DNA from: Candidatus Firestoneibacteriota bacterium
GTDB taxonomy: Bacteria > Oederibacteriota > JAAXVQ01 > JAUVAV01
Reading direction: 5' to 3'
DNA length: 5,763 nucleotides
NCBI GenBank assembly: GCA_030635415.1
Contig: DAOVYW010000159.1
Span: 1 to 5,763 of the forward strand
How positions within the stretch are numbered: the first letter of the stretch is position 1; every line of letters begins with the position of its first letter. The translations under genes were made by a program, and so were the position numbers. Below are positions 5,320-5,763 of this stretch, piece after piece. The notes beneath the pieces were generated by a model. It made no database searches. It was not told the origin of the DNA and worked only from the letters and a program-made list of their open reading frames with translations.

Positions 5320-5763
5320 ATAAAGCGGAACCGCAAATTTCCATCGCGATAGTTAATTGGAATACGCGGGAATATTTGGTGAAATGCCTGCAATCGCTCC
5401 GGACCGGGGCGGCCGGTCTGGCGCTGGAAATAATTGTAGTAGATAATGGTTCTTCGGACGGGAGCGCCGCAGTTATGCGCAAACAGTTTCCGGAAATCAG
5501 GCTACTGGCCAACCGGGAAAACCTGGGCTTCGCGGCCGGTATCAACCAGGCTTTGAATCGGGCACAAGCGCCTTGGTGGATGCTGCTTAATCCGGATACG
5601 GAGATTCAACCCCAAGCTTTGCAAATTATGCTGGAAGACCTGGAAGCGCATCCTGAAGCTTGGGCCGTGGGACCGAAGATATTAAATGGCGATGGGAGTA
5701 TTCTGCCGTCGGGAAGAAAATTTCCGACTATGTTTCGGACCTGGATGGAAGGGATGCTGCCGC
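5316..5763 (+). CDS. GT2-family glycosyltransferase, N-terminal part only (runs off the window)
   Basis: The frame is open for 149 codons from ATG at 5316 to the window edge, so the C-terminus is missing. ISIAIVNWNTREYLVKCLQS (8-27) is the typical opening of GT2 enzymes. It is followed by EIIVVDNGSSDGS (38-50, acid D43), ENLGFAAGINQAL (68-80) and LLNPDTEI (90-97), where NPD occupies the DXD metal site. VGPKILNGDGSILPSGRKFP (118-137) is the block that follows in WbbL/rhamnosyltransferase-like proteins. GGAG at 5305-5308 is 7 bases before the ATG, and the ATG overlaps the previous stop (ATGA). It resembles its upstream neighbour in motif order but differs enough to expect another donor or acceptor. 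It likely adds the next sugar to the same lipid-linked unit. The acidic catalytic motif near residue 190 lies outside the window and cannot be checked. Confidence 0.87.
   Translation, partial: MNKAEPQISIAIVNWNTREYLVKCLQSLRTGAAGLALEIIVVDNGSSDGSAAVMRKQFPEIRLLANRENLGFAAGINQALNRAQAPWWMLLNPDTEIQPQALQIMLEDLEAHPEAWAVGPKILNGDGSILPSGRKFPTMFRTWMEGMLP

Noticed and set aside
1..5763. CRISPR array, tRNA or rRNA gene, insertion sequence or defence system
   Set aside because: I saw no regularly spaced repeats, tRNA-like cloverleaf, transposase motifs or defence-type domains. The coding content is fully explained by surface glycan genes.

Overview
The window looks like part of a chromosomal cell-surface polysaccharide locus (O-antigen, capsule or exopolysaccharide type) from a bacterium with a lipid-linked glycan export route. 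All genes run on the + strand and coding density is high from base 116 onward. No gene here is a species marker. Base composition is near 50% GC, CCGG is very frequent, and the 5' edge carries a dispersed TGGATTCCCGC/GCGGGAATGAC palindrome. Together these suggest an environmental, probably Gram-negative, lineage such as Omnitrophota or a deltaproteobacterial group, but this assignment is a weak inference.

Layout. Bases 1-115 are non-coding and hold the REP-like palindrome, a second overlapping inverted repeat and an A/T-rich stretch. A 12-codon leader ORF (116-154) with its own Shine-Dalgarno overlaps the start of the first large gene. That gene (147-2027) encodes a polytopic GT-C-type membrane glycosyltransferase with a C-terminal soluble domain. 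After a 42-base gap with a plausible internal sigma70-type promoter come a class I SAM-dependent methyltransferase (2070-2828), a Wzx/PST-type polysaccharide flippase (2825-4276), a GT2 glycosyltransferase (4273-5319) and a second GT2 glycosyltransferase cut by the window edge (5316 onward). The last three junctions are all 4-base ATGA stop/start overlaps, so the four genes from 2070 onward form one translationally coupled transcription unit.

Working model (inference). The two GT2 enzymes add sugars to a polyprenyl-diphosphate-linked oligosaccharide on the cytoplasmic membrane face. The methyltransferase O-methylates a sugar of that unit. The flippase moves the unit across the membrane, and the GT-C protein uses a polyprenyl-phosphate sugar on the outer face to decorate or transfer glycan. 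No initiating phosphoglycosyltransferase, Wzy polymerase, chain-length regulator or nucleotide-sugar synthesis gene lies in the window; these would be expected in the flanks. I do not see an undescribed system here. The least ordinary points are the leader-ORF arrangement at the first gene, the two mutually exclusive hairpins upstream of it, the extra N-terminal helices of the GT-C protein, and the basic tail of the first GT2.
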